A model generated the notes under the pieces. That model was given only the letters and a program-made list of their open reading frames with translations, was not told the DNA's origin and did not search any database. Of a stretch of 64,000 bases of DNA, positions 1 through 9,088 are shown in pieces. The first letter of the stretch is position 1. Each line of letters starts with the position of its first letter. A program made the translations under genes and the position numbers. Source of the stretch: Brevibacillus ruminantium (GTDB taxonomy: Bacteria > Bacillota > Bacilli > Brevibacillales > Brevibacillaceae); NCBI RefSeq assembly GCF_023746555.1, contig NZ_CP098755.1, forward strand, positions 2,863,001 to 2,927,000, in the 5' to 3' direction.

Positions 1-1
1 A

Positions 2-1906
2 AAACCGCGGGTGAAGGTAAAGGTTTCCTCCTTCTCCGGCGGAGCTGCCCCCTCCTATTTTGGCATTCGTCAGGTGATGGATTTCGAGTGGAGATTGGCG
101 CTGGGGCCAGTCGAGCTGAATGAAGAGGAATTCCGCAAGCTGCTGGAGCAAAAACAGAGGCTCATGAAGATACAAGGGCAATGGGTGCAGCTGACGCCCA
201 GCCTTTTTGCGCAATTGCAGGCGACCTTGAAAAAAACGAAGGGAAAACAGGCGCTGACGCTGCGGGATGTCATGAAGCTTCACCTCAGCAGTTCGCTTGA
301 GGCAGAGGGAGCAACCCATGAAGAGACCTTGGCCACTTCTTCCTTTCCCGTCGAGGTGGAGCTGAGCCGCCATCTCTTTCAATTCATGTCTCAACTGCAG
401 GATACAAAGCGAATTCCTCTGATCGAGCAACCGGCAACCTTTCGCGGTACCTTGCGCGCCTATCAAAAAGAGGGAGCCGCCTGGCTTTTGTTTCTGCGCC
501 GTTTTGGGCTCGGAGCCTGTCTGGCAGATGATATGGGGCTTGGCAAAACGATTCAGTTCATTACCTATCTGCTCCAGGTCAAAGCGGATGAGCCACAGGC
601 AGGGCCATCTTTGCTCGTCTGTCCCACTTCAGTCATCGGCAACTGGCAAAAGGAGCTGGAACGCTTCGCGCCGACCTTGTCCGTCTATATCCACTACGGA
701 ACAGAACGCAAAAAGGAGCGAGACTTTCTCAGATCGGCAAAGAACGCGGATGTGGTGATCACCTCCTACTCCCTCTCCCACCTGGATGAACAGGAGCTTT
801 CTGGAGTAAACTGGAATACGATCTGTCTGGATGAAGCCCAGTACATCAAAAACGCGCAAACCAAACAATCGACAGCCATCCGCAGCTTGTCAGCTCATCA
901 TCGGATCGCATTGACCGGGACACCGATTGAAAACCGTTTACGAGAGCTTTGGTCGATCTTTGACTTCCTCAATCCCGGTTATTTCGGCAGTCTGCGTGAT
1001 TTCTCCCAGCGCTATGTGCTCCCGATCGAACGAGATCAGGATCAGCAGATGATCGCCGAAATCCAGCGGTTGATCCAGCCTTTCTTGCTGCGTCGAACCA
1101 AGATCGATCCACATATCCAGCTCGATCTCCCGGAAAAGAATGAGGTCAATGAATACGTCACGCTGACAGCAGAGCAGGGAGCCCTTTACGAAACGCTGAT
1201 CCAATCTATGTTTGACCGACTGGATCAGTCTACGCCGATGCAAAAGCGCGGTTTGATCCTCACGACGCTAACCCGCCTCAAGCAGTTGTGTGACCATCCG
1301 GGATTGGTTGACCAAGGGCCTGGTTCGGCCGATGCAAAAACGCGTTCTCCAAAGCTGGCAAGGCTGCTGGAGCTTTTGCAGGAGATTCGGCCGAAAGGTG
1401 AGCGCAGCCTGATCTTTACCCAATATCTCGAAATGGGTAGACTGATGCAGCGCGTTCTGGAAAGAGAAGGTTTTGGCCCAGTCCTGTATTTGCATGGATC
1501 AACGCCAAAGGAACAACGAGACGAGATGATCGCTCGTTTTCAAGATGCCGCCCTCCCGGCTGAGCAGCGCGCCTCCATTTTTATCCTGTCCCTGCGCGCA
1601 GGAGGAACCGGCTTGAATCTGACCGAAGCCAACCATGTTTTCCATATCGATCGCTGGTGGAATCCTGCCGTTGAGAATCAGGCAACGGATCGCGCCTATC
1701 GTATCGGGCAGCAGCGAAATGTTCAGGTATATAAATTTATTTCGCTGGGGACTATCGAGGAACGAATTGATGAGATGATGGAACGGAAGAAGTCACTCAG
1801 TCAACAAATCGTAGGAAATGGAGAAAACTGGATTACTGAGTTGTCTACAGATGAATTGCGCGAACTGTTTTTGCTCCGCCGTGAATGGCTTGAGCTGAAA
1901 GGATAG
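2..1906 (+). CDS. SNF2-family DEAD/DEAH-like helicase, 3' part
   Basis: This is the C-terminal part of a Swi2/Snf2-type ATPase that translocates on double-stranded DNA. The frame is open to the left edge, so the true start lies outside the window; the GTG at 11 is just an internal Val. Counting from 11, the Walker A-like DDMGLGKT is at residues 173-180, DEAQ at 274-277, LTGTPIENR follows, and the C-terminal RecA lobe has GGTGLNLTEA and ATDRAYRIGQ. The roughly 140 residues before the ATPase belong to the N-terminal region found in long bacterial SNF2 proteins of about 900-1000 residues. The family is clear. The cellular role (repair or transcription recycling) cannot be told from sequence. Confidence 0.93.
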   Translation, partial: KPRVKVKVSSFSGGAAPSYFGIRQVMDFEWRLALGPVELNEEEFRKLLEQKQRLMKIQGQWVQLTPSLFAQLQATLKKTKGKQALTLRDVMKLHLSSSLEAEGATHEETLATSSFPVEVELSRHLFQFMSQLQDTKRIPLIEQPATFRGTLRAYQKEGAAWLLFLRRFGLGACLADDMGLGKTIQFITYLLQVKADEPQAGPSLLVCPTSVIGNWQKELERFAPTLSVYIHYGTERKKERDFLRSAKNADVVITSYSLSHLDEQELSGVNWNTICLDEAQYIKNAQTKQSTAIRSLSAHHRIALTGTPIENRLRELWSIFDFLNPGYFGSLRDFSQRYVLPIERDQDQQMIAEIQRLIQPFLLRRTKIDPHIQLDLPEKNEVNEYVTLTAEQGALYETLIQSMFDRLDQSTPMQKRGLILTTLTRLKQLCDHPGLVDQGPGSADAKTRSPKLARLLELLQEIRPKGERSLIFTQYLEMGRLMQRVLEREGFGPVLYLHGSTPKEQRDEMIARFQDAALPAEQRASIFILSLRAGGTGLNLTEANHVFHIDRWWNPAVENQATDRAYRIGQQRNVQVYKFISLGTIEERIDEMMERKKSLSQQIVGNGENWITELSTDELRELFLLRREWLELKG

Positions 1907-1916
1907 GTGACGCCTG

Positions 1917-2087
1917 ATGGAAGACCTCGAGTGGGACTTGCAACATGAAGATGACCCGAATCGTCCGATCGCTGAGTCCTCTGAGCAGGATGCCGGAAAA
2001 CGCTCGAAAGATAAACAGGAGACGGAATTGCCCCGAGCATGGCGGCAATTCTACGAAGCGTTGAGAAAAACACTTGGAGACGCATGA
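1917..2087 (+). CDS. Small acidic protein of unknown function (56 aa)
   Basis: This ATG-initiated ORF starts 10 nt after the helicase stop, with a weak AGGTGA site 7 nt upstream. The product is highly charged, with an acidic first half and a basic, aromatic C-terminal part (PRAWRQFYEALRK). Its position in the helicase transcription unit and the tandem repeat just downstream suggest it could be a real trailing gene. I do not recognise the family, and the weak ribosome site leaves it uncertain. Confidence 0.4.
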   Translation: MEDLEWDLQHEDDPNRPIAESSEQDAGKRSKDKQETELPRAWRQFYEALRKTLGDA

Positions 2088-2107
2088 AGTATTGGTAACT
2101 ACCACTC

Positions 2108-2208
2108 GGAATGACGGCTTTTGTGCCCAAGTCCGTACGCGGGATGACGGCTTCGAAGCTTCAAGTCTGTAGAAGGATGAGGGCTGCTTAGCACAAGTCC
2201 GCACGCAC
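2108..2208. repeat. Three tandem degenerate 33-34 bp repeats
   Basis: Three head-to-tail units lie at 2108-2140, 2141-2174 and 2175-2208. Each begins GG(G/A)ATGA(C/G)GGCT and carries CAAGTC(C/T)G about 20 nt further on. The 33-bp period is a multiple of three; read on the minus strand it gives 11-residue units ending in KPS or QPS. There is no ribosome site for such a product, so I treat this as a non-coding minisatellite between the small ORF and the terminator. Confidence 0.7.
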
Positions 2209-2227
2209 GATACACTCCATATACACA

Positions 2228-2261
2228 AAAAATCCGGCAGATCTGCTCTCGCCGGATTTTT
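2228..2261. terminator. Bidirectional intrinsic terminator
   Basis: Perfect 11-bp arms AAAAATCCGGC (2228-2238) and GCCGGATTTTT (2251-2261) enclose a 12-nt loop, giving a U-tract on either strand. It separates the helicase unit on the plus strand from the convergent aldolase-like gene on the minus strand. Confidence 0.88.
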
Positions 2262-2281
2262 ATGTGCCGTTCAGGAAGCGT

Positions 2282-3379
2282 TCAACTCATGGCTTCCGTA
2301 AGTTTTTCGTTCAGGAGATCAAATGCCCTCTCCAGCTTTTCCTTGGGAACGGCTGCGTATTGGTCGCCGACATTGACTTCAAAGGAGCTGGATGATCCGC
2401 TTTTCTCTTTTACGTAAGGAATCAGACCCACATCGGCAGCTTCATAGACCTCAATCAAAAGGGGTTCCAGCTTCTCTTTTGGCAGGCTGATGTGTACATG
2501 AAACATATTGGACACTGGTACTGCTGGCCGCGTCTCAACACCCTGGCAGCGATTGTAGCTGGCAGCCAGTTCCTTTGCCTGCTCATAGTACTGCTGGAAA
2601 TGGGGCAGCCGCTTTTCCAAATAGTAATCCGCGGTGACAATATACGGATACAGACTGATCAAGTCGCCGCCGTAGCGCCGTTTCCACACTTTCGCTTGTT
2701 CAATAAATGGTTCTTCACCGGCGAGAATCGCACCGGCGATACCTCCGACTCCTTTGTAAAAAGAAAGGTATACGCTGTCAAAGAGCTTTGCGATTTCCGC
2801 GGCCGACTTCTTATAATAAGGCAGGACCTCAAACAGCCGGGCACCATCGAGATGCAGACGGATACCTTTTTGGCGGCAATAGTCGGAAATCGCCTCCAAC
2901 TCCTGGTACTCCGGCAGTTCTCCGCCAATTTCACGCTGTGGTAATTCCAGCAAGAGGCAGGAAACCTCTTCCCGCATGCTGGTCACATCGGACAAGCGGA
3001 TCAATCGATCTGTGTCTGCCAAAAGCAGCGTCTCGATATGGTGCAGTTCTTTGAGTCCGTCTTCTTCATGGATCTCAACATGGCAGAGCGGATGATAAGC
3101 AACCCTCTTCACCCCTTTTCGATCACACCAGATGCGCAGCGCGATTTGCTGGGCCATCGTCCCGCTCGGGAAAAAGACAGCCGTCTCCTTTCCCAGAAAG
3201 TCGGCCAATTTTTGCTGAAAGCTCTCAATCAGCTCTCCTTTTCCGTAGAGATCACTGACTTGTTGTCCATTGCTTTCCTGCAGGGCTGTTTGCAAGACCG
3301 AAAGCGTCCTTTGACCATGTCCAACCAAAGGGTACGCAGTGTTCCAATAGGCTTCGGATAATCGTTTTTGCTCCGCCAT
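2282..3379 (-). CDS. PLP-dependent threonine aldolase / beta-eliminating lyase family enzyme
   Basis: A fold-type I PLP enzyme of the low-specificity L-threonine aldolase (Beta_elim_lyase) family, about 365 residues. It has the family marks: a phosphate-binding FPSGTMAQQ region, LHLDGARLFE (Asp against the pyridine nitrogen), and SFYKGVGGIAGA carrying the Schiff-base lysine. The expected reaction is retro-aldol cleavage of L-threonine or another beta-hydroxy amino acid. The frame also opens with a TTG at 3385, but AGGGAGAA lies about 10 nt from the ATG at 3379 and only 4 nt from the TTG, so I prefer ATG. It stands alone between two divergent or convergent units. Confidence 0.85.
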   Translation of the reverse strand: MAEQKRLSEAYWNTAYPLVGHGQRTLSVLQTALQESNGQQVSDLYGKGELIESFQQKLADFLGKETAVFFPSGTMAQQIALRIWCDRKGVKRVAYHPLCHVEIHEEDGLKELHHIETLLLADTDRLIRLSDVTSMREEVSCLLLELPQREIGGELPEYQELEAISDYCRQKGIRLHLDGARLFEVLPYYKKSAAEIAKLFDSVYLSFYKGVGGIAGAILAGEEPFIEQAKVWKRRYGGDLISLYPYIVTADYYLEKRLPHFQQYYEQAKELAASYNRCQGVETRPAVPVSNMFHVHISLPKEKLEPLLIEVYEAADVGLIPYVKEKSGSSSSFEVNVGDQYAAVPKEKLERAFDLLNEKLTEAMS

Positions 3380-3614
3380 TCCCAATCTTCTCCCTTTTTA
3401 CCATACCGTTTGCAGAGCATGCGGTACGTTTCATTCGCAAAGCTTCTGTTTCAAGCTCTCTTTCAACAGATCAGCTCGTCCACCGATTGAGCCTTTTTCC
3501 GCAGATATCTGAAATCAAAAGCAGTGAATGTTTCCAGCCGATTCAGAAGTATGTTACACTTTTTCCTAGTATGCGTGAATTTTGAGGCAAAGTATATAGT
3601 GGGAGTGAGTTCTT

Positions 3615-4028
3615 TTGTCCGATTCCACCTTAAGACGATTTGGCGTTTCCATGGATGAAAGTTTATTGGCTCAGTTTGATGAGCTGATCAAAGAAAAAGG
3701 ATATGAAAACCGCTCAGAAGCAGTACGTGATCTTGTCCGCAATGCGCTCGTCAATCAATCCTGGGAAGATGACGAACAAGATGTGGCGGGCAGCATTTTG
3801 TTATTTTACGATCATCACCAAACGGATGTCATGCAGGAACTAACTTCCATCCAGCATGACATGCATCATGCGATTCTGGCGACAACCCACTTCCATCTCG
3901 ATCATCATAATTGTCTGGAACTGATTGTCGTCAAAGGCAAGGCAAAAGAGCTGCGTGGCTTCAGTGATCAAATGATCAGCATGAAGGGAGTCAAATACGG
4001 GAAGTTTACCGTAGCCCCTGTTAAGTAA
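3615..4028 (+). CDS. nikR: Nickel-responsive regulator NikR
   Basis: This 137-residue protein has the NikR layout: an N-terminal ribbon-helix-helix (RRFGVSMDESLL, then ENRSEAVRDLVRNAL) and a C-terminal ACT-like nickel-sensing domain. Candidate square-planar Ni ligands are His81, His92, His94 and Cys100 in QHDMHH and THFHLDHHNC, matching the E. coli pattern. Start is TTG with a GGGAGTGAG site upstream. The gene runs head-on into the ABC operon, overlapping its last gene by 8 nt. Known NikR proteins repress nickel uptake when Ni is replete; a matching operator lies at the far end of the operon (9089-9116). Confidence 0.96.
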   Translation: MSDSTLRRFGVSMDESLLAQFDELIKEKGYENRSEAVRDLVRNALVNQSWEDDEQDVAGSILLFYDHHQTDVMQELTSIQHDMHHAILATTHFHLDHHNCLELIVVKGKAKELRGFSDQMISMKGVKYGKFTVAPVK

Positions 4029-4632
4029 ACTGCTGAAAATCGACGACGCGCTCACAGATTCTTTGGACCAGATGCTGTTCGTGGCTGATGACGACGATGC
4101 CCATCCCGCGCTTGCGGGCAATGGCCCGTACGCTTTGCCAAATTTGTGCTTGGGTGATGGCATCGAGCATGGTGGTCATTTCATCGGCGATCAGAAAGCG
4201 GGTGTCTGGTCCGAGCGCACGAGCGATGGAGAATCGTTGAAGCTCACCACCCGACAATTCATGCGGCCATCGATGCAGCCACTCTTTTTCAATCCCCAGA
4301 TCGGAGAGGAGCTCATCCCCTGGATGCCCTCCCTCCTCCAGGATGCGTCTCATCCGCCAGCGGCCGTTTACGGCTTTTTCCGGATGCTGAAAAACCATTT
4401 GCACCGGATGATAACCGCGTTTGCCGAGCGGCTTTCCTTCAAGCAAGATAGTTCCTTCATGCGGACTTTCATAGCCTGCAAGCAAACGGGCGAACGTCGT
4501 TTTGCCGCAGCCGCTGGGGCCGAGCAAACCGACTACCTCACCTGCCGAGATCGTCAAGCTGACGTTTCGAAACAGCCAGCCTTTTTTTTCATAGCGAAAT
4601 CCAACCTCGTGTGCGCTAAGTTGCATGGACAC
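4021..4632 (-). CDS. NikE-like ABC transporter ATP-binding protein
   Basis: ATPase of the nickel/oligopeptide ABC family, 203 residues. It shows Walker A GPSGCGKT, the signature LSGGELQR, Walker B FLIADEM and the switch His in VISHEQ. It is short and lacks the C-terminal oligo/dipeptide extension present in its partner gene, as is usual for NikE-type subunits. It is the last gene of the operon; its start overlaps the preceding ATPase gene by 17 nt, suggesting translational coupling. Nickel as substrate is inferred from nikR and the operator; a metallophore-metal complex or peptide is the alternative. Confidence 0.88.
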   Translation of the reverse strand: MSMQLSAHEVGFRYEKKGWLFRNVSLTISAGEVVGLLGPSGCGKTTFARLLAGYESPHEGTILLEGKPLGKRGYHPVQMVFQHPEKAVNGRWRMRRILEEGGHPGDELLSDLGIEKEWLHRWPHELSGGELQRFSIARALGPDTRFLIADEMTTMLDAITQAQIWQSVRAIARKRGMGIVVISHEQHLVQRICERVVDFQQFT

Positions 4633-5539
4633 ACCTCACCATTCCCCCGCGAAGCTCTCTCATCTCCGGTTGTACCGATGCACAAGCGGCTACCGCATGC
4701 TCACAGCGCGGAGCGAACGTGCACCCTTCCGGAAGTGAGCCGGGCTTTGGCTGGGACCCCGGTATCGGAACAAAATCATTTTGCGGCAAAGCTCGCCACA
4801 ACGCGCGGCTGTAAGGATGCCGCAGTCTTTCTCCGCTTTCTTCGAAGTCTTTTACCGGTGCTACCTCCACCGTACTCCCGGCATAAAACACGGCAATTTT
4901 ATCTGCGATCTGCGTGGCAGAATCGATGTCATGCGTGATCAGCATGACGGCTGCCCCACTGTCCGCCAATTCTCTGAAATAACGCAGAGCTTCCTTCATC
5001 ACGGCCGGGTCAAGACCGGGTGTCGGCTCATCCGCAATCAATACGCGCGCGCCGCTCACCATGGCCATAGATACGAGAACCCTGCGTGCCATACCCCCGG
5101 ACAATTGAAAGGGAAACAGCTTCTCCACCGCCGGATCGAGCTGGTATTGTTCAAAAACTCTTCGCTGTTTTTCTGCTGCATCCCCGTTGCGAACAGCTGT
5201 TCTCACCTGTGCGCCTACACGCATCAGCGGGTCCAGATACGTTACGGACTGGGGAATCAGCGCGATTTCTTTGCCGCGTAAAGCCGCCTGTCTGGCTGGG
5301 GTCAGCCGCTCTCCGTCATAGGTAATGGTTCCGCTCAAAATGGCATGATCAGGAAGAATCCCCAGGATGGCATGGGCGAGCAAGCTTTTTCCCGACCCAC
5401 TGGAGCCGACGACGGCGAGGATTTCGCCTTCATTCAAAGAAATATCCAGACTGGAGATCACCCTGGTCGTTTTCTGCTTCAAACCACTTGTATACTGCTG
5501 GAACGATATTGACAAATTTTGCACTTCCAGGATGGACAT
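4616..5539 (-). CDS. NikD-like ABC transporter ATP-binding protein
   Basis: The second ATPase subunit, 307 residues: Walker A GSSGSGKS, Q-loop IPQS, signature LSGGMARR, Walker B VLIADEPT, and the C-terminal oligopeptide/dipeptide-transporter segment with the Cys-containing FAPRCEHA motif. It pairs with the shorter ATPase to drive the two permeases. It lies 18 nt after the NikC-like gene and overlaps the next gene, so the five genes form one operon. Substrate specificity is inferred only from the nikR linkage. Confidence 0.9.
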   Translation of the reverse strand: MSILEVQNLSISFQQYTSGLKQKTTRVISSLDISLNEGEILAVVGSSGSGKSLLAHAILGILPDHAILSGTITYDGERLTPARQAALRGKEIALIPQSVTYLDPLMRVGAQVRTAVRNGDAAEKQRRVFEQYQLDPAVEKLFPFQLSGGMARRVLVSMAMVSGARVLIADEPTPGLDPAVMKEALRYFRELADSGAAVMLITHDIDSATQIADKIAVFYAGSTVEVAPVKDFEESGERLRHPYSRALWRALPQNDFVPIPGSQPKPGSLPEGCTFAPRCEHAVAACASVQPEMRELRGGMVRCVHAT

Positions 5540-5557
5540 ATCGCTTCCAACCTCCTG

Positions 5558-6406
5558 TTAGGAATCATGGGCCCTGCGCGGGTCGATCAGCAGGCGCAAA
5601 TTTTCTCCCAGTACATCAAATATTCGTACAACCAAAAGCAAGCTCAGCCCCGGAAAGAAGGCCAGCCACCACATACCGGTAGAGAGGTAACGCATCGACT
5701 CCGAAAGGATAATCCCGATGGCAGGCTCATGCGGTGACAGCCCCAGGCCGATAAAGGTAACCGCTGATTCATGCAGGATGGCGTGAGGAAACAGAAGCAA
5801 CAAACCGACGACCAATTGGGGAATCAAGTGCGGCAAAAGATGTCTTGTCGCAATCCACCAACGCGATTTACCCAGTTGACGTGAGATTTGCACATACTCC
5901 GCAGCGCGAAGCTGCATCACTTCGGCCCGAATGATCCTGGTCAGATTGGGCCAGTGGGTCAGGGCCACGCCTACGACGACGCCTTTGAGCCCGCCGCCCA
6001 GCGTGAAGGCGATCAGGATCAATGTCACCAGATGAGGGACACTCATAAATAAATCGACCAGCCACGTAACCACTCGATCTGCCATTCTGCCCATCGTGGC
6101 GGCGGCCATCCCCAAGACGAGTGCGATCACCACACTGCAGAGAGCTGCCAGCATCCCGACGCCGAGACTGAGGCGGATGCCTTTTAGCGTGCGTGTCAGC
6201 ATATCGCGTCCAAGCCAGTCTGTTCCAAAAGGATGTGCGAAAGAGGGAGCCAAATTGCGCTGGCTTAACTGGGTCGCCAGTCCATCGCTGCCAACGAGCC
6301 AGGCGCCCAGCAGGACCGCTGCCAGAAGACATGAGCCGAAGCTGATTCCAAAGAGAGTGCGCTGCCTGCGGTTGAACTGTGGCATCACATGTAGCAGGTT
6401 GCTCAT
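5558..6406 (-). CDS. NikC-like ABC transporter permease
   Basis: Inner-membrane permease of the DppC/NikC type, 282 residues, with an N-terminal anchor helix, the periplasmic HPFGTDWLGRDML segment typical of this subunit, and about five further membrane helices. The EAA-type cytoplasmic loop is around RAAEYVQISRQLGKSRWW. Its ATG overlaps the stop of the NikB-like gene by 4 nt. It should form a heterodimer with that protein. Confidence 0.9.
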   Translation of the reverse strand: MSNLLHVMPQFNRRQRTLFGISFGSCLLAAVLLGAWLVGSDGLATQLSQRNLAPSFAHPFGTDWLGRDMLTRTLKGIRLSLGVGMLAALCSVVIALVLGMAAATMGRMADRVVTWLVDLFMSVPHLVTLILIAFTLGGGLKGVVVGVALTHWPNLTRIIRAEVMQLRAAEYVQISRQLGKSRWWIATRHLLPHLIPQLVVGLLLLFPHAILHESAVTFIGLGLSPHEPAIGIILSESMRYLSTGMWWLAFFPGLSLLLVVRIFDVLGENLRLLIDPRRAHDS

Positions 6407-7365
6407 ACGGTTCGATCCTCTCTCATTCTCGGGTCCACGATACGATAAAGCAGATCCGCAATGGTATTTCCTGCAAAAACAAAGAGTGAACTGAACAGGA
6501 CCAGCCCGAGGAGCAGCGGCACATCTCCGCGAATACCCGCCTCCACCGTCGCTTGCCCAAGTCCGGGGTAAGAGAAGACCTGCTCGGCCAGTACCGTGCC
6601 GCCAAACAGTTCACTGAATGCTGCAAATTGCAGCGTAATTGCGGGGAGTGCGATGTTACGCAAGCCGTGTCGCCAAAAAAGCACAAACCCTTTTTCTCCC
6701 CTCGCTCTGGCAAACAGAACATAATCGCTTGCCAACACATCAATCAGTTTTTGCCGGGTGTGCAGGGCGATAGGAGCCACTCCGATGATGCTCAGGGTGA
6801 GTGCAGGCAAAATGAAATGCTTCAGTCGATCGGCCAGCATCACATCTTCTGCAAGTACTCCTGCAGGCACTCCCATCCCGACAGGAAACCAATTCAGCCA
6901 GACGGCAAAAATCATCAGCAAGAGCAGACCTAGCCAAAAAGCCGGGGTAGACGCAAGCGTATAGCAATACCAGCGAATCAGCCGATCAACCCAAGTCGCT
7001 CTTTTCATGGCAGCGAAGACGCCAAGCAAAAAGCCGAGTATGCCGGACGAAATCCAGGCGCCCAGCATCAGCGCGAGTGAACTTAAAAATTTTTCCTGAA
7101 TGATTTCAAACACGGGTCTCCGATAAATCATGGAAGTTCCCAAATCTCCCGTGACCGCGGCTTGCCCCCAATGTAAAAATTGCTCCAAGGCCGGCTTATC
7201 CAGGCCCCAGTATTGGGCAATTTGTTCTCTTTGCTCTGGACTGATCCGCATCATATCCGCTCCGATATAGGCCTGTACTGGATCAATCGGCGAGCTTTTG
7301 ACGAGCAAAAAAGAAAGCAAGCAGACAGCCGCGATCAAAGAGGCAGCCCGAATGAGTTTCTTCAT
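6403..7365 (-). CDS. NikB-like ABC transporter permease
   Basis: DppB/NikB-type permease, about 320 residues, with six predicted membrane helices and the family C-terminal region around FSELFGGTVLAEQVFSYPGLG. The frame stays open to 7428, but the first 21 codons overlap the substrate-binding protein gene and have no clear ribosome site. I choose the ATG at 7365, directly before the first hydrophobic helix (MKKLIRAASLIAAV). No convincing Shine-Dalgarno is visible there either, so coupling to the upstream gene is likely and the exact start is uncertain. Confidence 0.87.
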   Translation of the reverse strand: MKKLIRAASLIAAVCLLSFLLVKSSPIDPVQAYIGADMMRISPEQREQIAQYWGLDKPALEQFLHWGQAAVTGDLGTSMIYRRPVFEIIQEKFLSSLALMLGAWISSGILGFLLGVFAAMKRATWVDRLIRWYCYTLASTPAFWLGLLLLMIFAVWLNWFPVGMGVPAGVLAEDVMLADRLKHFILPALTLSIIGVAPIALHTRQKLIDVLASDYVLFARARGEKGFVLFWRHGLRNIALPAITLQFAAFSELFGGTVLAEQVFSYPGLGQATVEAGIRGDVPLLLGLVLFSSLFVFAGNTIADLLYRIVDPRMREDRTV

Positions 7366-7405
7366 TAGAAAGAAACCCAGGCTCTCAGAAGTGACGGATA
7401 CCCCT

Positions 7406-9022
7406 CTACTCATTCCAAATCCACTCATCGATGTTGTCCGTTACAGGCCAGCCATGCCCGTGCGGATGAATTCTCTGTTTCCCGGTATCGAGATGCTCGT
7501 TGACCAGGTACACATGGTCTACATTGACCAGCCATGCCCAGGCAGCGTCACCTTTTGCACTAAATCCCTTTTCTCCATCCCACTGCGCTTTTTTCCAGAA
7601 CTCCATCGCTTCCTGTTCCGTAGCCGCAGCCAAAGCCTTCTCCATATAGGCATCTACCGTCGGATTGGAGTAGTACCCGGGATTGTAATAGCCGACACCC
7701 GCTGTTGTACTGCTGTACAAATGATACATTTCCTGCGGATCATGACTGCCCCATCCAAACATGACCGGATTGGCATGCATCAAGGATTCGAGCTCATCCC
7801 AGCTTTTTCCCTCCGCCTTGATGCTCAGCCCGAGCGGCTTCATCATATCAGCGACTGCGATGGACAATGATTGGCGAGTCACATCACTGGCGGGATAGAG
7901 CAGCGAAAATTCGGCTTTCAGCGAGCCTTTTTCGAGAATCCCGTCGCCGTCCGCGTCCTTCCAGCCGGCGCTGGACAAAAGGTTTTTCGCCCCCTCCAGA
8001 TCTGCATCTTTGATCACAGTATCTGGATTCCACCAAGGAAGCTTGTCGCTGGAGGTATAGGCCGGCGTACCATGGCCTTCCAGGATTCCCTGCACAAGTG
8101 CTTGCCGATCCACGGCCATATTAACAGCTTGGCGAATTGCCGGATCGGCCGTTACATCGTTTCCGATGGGATATCCTTCTTTGGTTTTTTCTCCGGCTTT
8201 TACCACCGGAAACACAATTCCGCGATTATCCACACTTGTCGCAGCTTCCAGCCTCATTCCTGGAACGTTTTGCTTGCTCATCGAGGAAGGTATTGCAGCC
8301 ATATCAACTTTGCCTGCTTTGGCAGCAGCAAACGCCGCATCCTCGTTCAGGAATAAAAACGTAATTTTTTGAAAGGCAGATTTTTTCCCGTAGTATTCCG
8401 GATTTGCTTTGACGATCAGCTGCTGCCCTTTATCCCATTGCACCAGCTGGTAGGGACCCGAACCAATCGGCTTTTCCGCGTAATCCTTGTTATGAGCATG
8501 CTTCGGCACAATCCCTGTCGTGATCAGAGAATTGATAAAGGTAGACTGCGGTTTTTTCAGGGAAAAACGTACAGTCGTAGAATCAACGGCCTCTACTTTG
8601 TCCACGATATGTAAATCAACCACGGAGCCGCTTGCCGCTGCTGTGTCAAAGGTATAGACAACGTCATCGGCAGTCAAAGGCTGGCCATCTGAGAACTTCA
8701 CATCATCCCGCAGCTTTACTGTCCACACAAGGCGATCCTCACTCACCTCGTAGCCGGTAGCCAGGTCATTGACGACCTGAAAATCCGCATCTCTTTTGAG
8801 CAGCGTACTCTGGAACAGCGGTGATCCGTAGCGCCCCCATCCCGTCGTAGGATCAAACCCGTTATCAGGCTCTCCCCCTATCGCTAAAATCAACTCCTCT
8901 TTACTCTGCTGGCCCTGCTGTGTGTGGGCTGGCTTTTGCGTGGCAGACTGCGAACAACCGACGATTGCGCTGGAAAGAAGCACCCCTGCGATTGCCAAAA
9001 ATCCGATCTGTCTTTTGATCAC
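7406..9022 (-). CDS. NikA-like ABC transporter substrate-binding lipoprotein
   Basis: First gene of the operon: a 538-residue SBP_bac_5-family binding protein anchored by a lipobox (IVGC, lipidated Cys23) after a hydrophobic signal peptide. Family landmarks include KFSDGQPLTADDVVYTF and the C-terminal HPHGHGWP. It should present nickel, a metal-metallophore complex or a peptide to the NikB/NikC-like permeases. Staphylopine-type receptors such as CntA belong to the same family, so a metallophore substrate is possible, although no metallophore synthesis genes are in the window. The promoter and NikR-like operator lie directly upstream. Confidence 0.9.
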   Translation of the reverse strand: MIKRQIGFLAIAGVLLSSAIVGCSQSATQKPAHTQQGQQSKEELILAIGGEPDNGFDPTTGWGRYGSPLFQSTLLKRDADFQVVNDLATGYEVSEDRLVWTVKLRDDVKFSDGQPLTADDVVYTFDTAAASGSVVDLHIVDKVEAVDSTTVRFSLKKPQSTFINSLITTGIVPKHAHNKDYAEKPIGSGPYQLVQWDKGQQLIVKANPEYYGKKSAFQKITFLFLNEDAAFAAAKAGKVDMAAIPSSMSKQNVPGMRLEAATSVDNRGIVFPVVKAGEKTKEGYPIGNDVTADPAIRQAVNMAVDRQALVQGILEGHGTPAYTSSDKLPWWNPDTVIKDADLEGAKNLLSSAGWKDADGDGILEKGSLKAEFSLLYPASDVTRQSLSIAVADMMKPLGLSIKAEGKSWDELESLMHANPVMFGWGSHDPQEMYHLYSSTTAGVGYYNPGYYSNPTVDAYMEKALAAATEQEAMEFWKKAQWDGEKGFSAKGDAAWAWLVNVDHVYLVNEHLDTGKQRIHPHGHGWPVTDNIDEWIWNE

Positions 9023-9088
9023 GTTGTCTCGACCTCTTTTCCCGTTTGCCTGTTTGCCATTTCGCCCCGAAGTTGCCTATGCCATTCG

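Noticed and set aside
1801..2228. Minus-strand open frames containing repeated KPS-type units
   Set aside because: No ribosome site, overlap with the helicase gene, and the repetition follows from the DNA minisatellite.
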